A stretch of DNA of 64,000 bases from contig OX463815.1 in the NCBI GenBank assembly GCA_949825045.1, forward strand, positions 32,045,356 through 32,109,355. The letters are read 5' to 3'. Below the pieces are notes generated by a model. That model was not told the DNA's origin, did not search any database, and was given only the letters and a program-made list of their open reading frames with translations. Source of the stretch: Argyresthia goedartella. Its lineage: Eukaryota; Arthropoda; Insecta; Lepidoptera; Argyresthiidae. Positions 62,703 through 64,000 of the stretch are shown in pieces; the stretch's first letter is position 1; each line of letters begins with the position of its first letter. The position numbers and the translations under genes were made by a program.

Positions 62703-63877
62703 TATTAATCAATTCACGGCAACAATTGTAATTGTAATGTTTGAAAAACATTTCATTTCCCGCGTATTTTCGTGCAAGAGTCACGTTAGTAAGTGTCATC
62801 ATCAATTGTAAATCATTCGAAATCTATCTGAACATGACCTGAACTAATTTCAATGGCCGCCAAAACAAGGCCTACTAAAATTACTTGCCATCTGTCAAAA
62901 AGTAACCAATACCAGCCGCTTAAAATGCCTTCAGAATATCAATACAATACAAATTGGCACAGACAAGTTAAAATTAACTTTTAGAAACAAATATCGATTA
63001 ATTTTGGCGCCTTCCGAATACCGATTAAAGCTAAGGAACTAAGATGACGTCATGATGACGTTTAGTTGTCTAGTTGGCTGTTAATTTTAGTTGGTGTCAC
63101 CTAGAGAATTGGACCCAATTGTCATACTAAAGCCACCACACTTCCACAATAATAGCCAGGAAAATAAAATTATGAAAAATGTCTAAGTTATAAAATCTTT
63201 ATTTTCCGCAGATATCCGTTTTTTTAAGGTTTATAACTTTTGCGGATAAAAGAAAAGACAAGTCAACGTTAAGAATCAAGGTAAAATAAGCGTTACCTCA
63301 TTATATTTTGTGATTGTTAAAGTAGGTTTCATAGGACTTTATATCATGATAACATTTTTTTTTTTAAAATGGTGGCAAGAGGCAGATTCAGCCTGGTTCA
63401 GTGGAAGACATGGCAATGGCACAAAAGGAATGGAATGGAAAACTAATATTTTACAGTACTGACATTTGTCGTTATGACAATATAATTAAAATAAAGAAAT
63501 TATATTTCTTCGTCTAGTAGTTAGTGCAGGGCTGTATTCTCCTTTAGACCACAATAATTTATTTTATTTTTCAAATAGTTCTAAATTTCAAATACTTAAT
63601 ATCTAAGGGAGATCGTCAGCTCATTCAAATTAATAATTCATAGTTACCCGTACTCTTCACAGCTTTCTTAACTTATTTTTTCATTAAACAATGGTATGGG
63701 TGTGTCATCATTGTTTTCTTTGTAAGGTAAAATTAATTTCAGTCATCATTTTATATTTGGAAAGTCTAATATGTGTGACTTTCATTTGGGGAGAACGACT
63801 CGGAAACACCATTGTATTACTTCCGCTGATGAAGTCAACAGCACTTCTTATTTAAAAAAAAAACTATAACAGCAATT
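62703..63877. other. Unassigned sequence
   Basis: AT-rich. Contains the right 29-bp inverted repeat (63088-63116). No gene or other repeat recognised. Confidence 0.5.
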
Positions 63878-64000
63878 GTTCTAATTTTATCCGACAGTAA
63901 CTGAGCATGTGAGCACTTTAGCCAAGGAATGCTTCAGAAGATTAGGGTTTGTGATACGGAATAGTAAGGGATTCCATAACTTGGGTGTGGTCCAGCTTCT
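63878..64000 (+). pseudogene. CR1-type LINE ORF2 fragment (runs off the window)
   Basis: In frame: P-T-V-T-E, then HVSTLAKECFRRLGFVIRNS and KGFHNLGVVQLL. This is the region after the RT core of CR1/L2-type elements. A stop lies just upstream (near 63877), so it is 5'-truncated. The 3' part is outside. Confidence 0.75.

Larger units (their letters stand above)
53084..63116. mobile_element. Possible PIF/Harbinger transposon with a nested LINE
   Basis: A 29-bp exact inverted match begins GGGTCCAATTCTCTAGGTGA (53084-53112) and is mirrored at 63088-63116. Subterminal CAACTAAAC is shared. It encloses an I-clade LINE (53.2-58.8 kb) and both Harbinger genes (Myb/SANT-like and transposase). Without the LINE the element would be about 4.4 kb, normal for Harbinger. 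The flanking 3-bp target duplication is not evident (AGT versus AAT). Hypothesis. Confidence 0.5.

Overview
This is eukaryotic DNA, most likely from a moth or butterfly (Lepidoptera). The reasons are small exons with GT-AG introns, AT-rich introns crowded with short repeats, and repeat families I know from lepidopteran genomes: an ORF1-like protein family, RTE, CR1, Jockey and I-clade LINEs, Harbinger elements, and short inverted-repeat elements. There is no sign of bacterial or viral genome organisation. I cannot name the species.

Two host genes are recognisable, and they converge. Positions 1-14371 (+) carry the 3' half of the phospholipase A2-activating protein gene (PLAA/Plap): seven exons encoding the end of the ubiquitin-binding region and the whole PUL domain. 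Positions 17800-38164 (-) carry a complete IST1 gene: seven exons, all splice phases consistent, 367 codons. Both proteins are partners of AAA+ ATPases. PLAA works with p97/VCP and IST1 with VPS4 and ESCRT-III. Between them lie the PLAA 3' region, two hairpins and a 45-bp minisatellite.

Most of the rest is mobile DNA, often nested. The largest IST1 intron (about 16 kb) holds a CR1/Jockey-type LINE split by a nearly intact 9.6-kb Ty3/gypsy LTR retrotransposon with 2.2-kb LTRs, GTAT target duplications, and gag and pol joined by a canonical -1 frameshift heptamer. Just upstream of IST1 is a decayed partial copy of its first exon, split by a 10.2-kb composite insertion. That insertion contains a broken errantivirus-like element (gag, protease, RT, integrase, env-like remains), and a Jockey-like LINE sits inside its integrase.

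From 49 to 64 kb there is an 0.9-kb inverted-repeat element, a LINE ORF1-type retrocopy, LINE fragments, and a nearly full-length I-clade LINE (53.2-58.8 kb). There is also a decayed PIF/Harbinger module: a Myb/SANT-like gene on + facing a transposase gene on -. A 29-bp exact inverted match at 53.1 and 63.1 kb may be the ends of that Harbinger element, with the I-clade LINE inserted inside it.

PLAA introns contain several small non-autonomous DNA elements with readable ends and target duplications (TA, TTAA, 8 bp), a mariner/IS630-type transposase relic, foldback elements and SINE-like sequences. I found no tRNA or rRNA gene and no CRISPR. The observations most worth a second look are the six-copy duplication of an exon end with its splice donor in PLAA, the gag-pol frameshift site, the nested insertion histories, the hairpins inside IST1 introns, and the Harbinger hypothesis.
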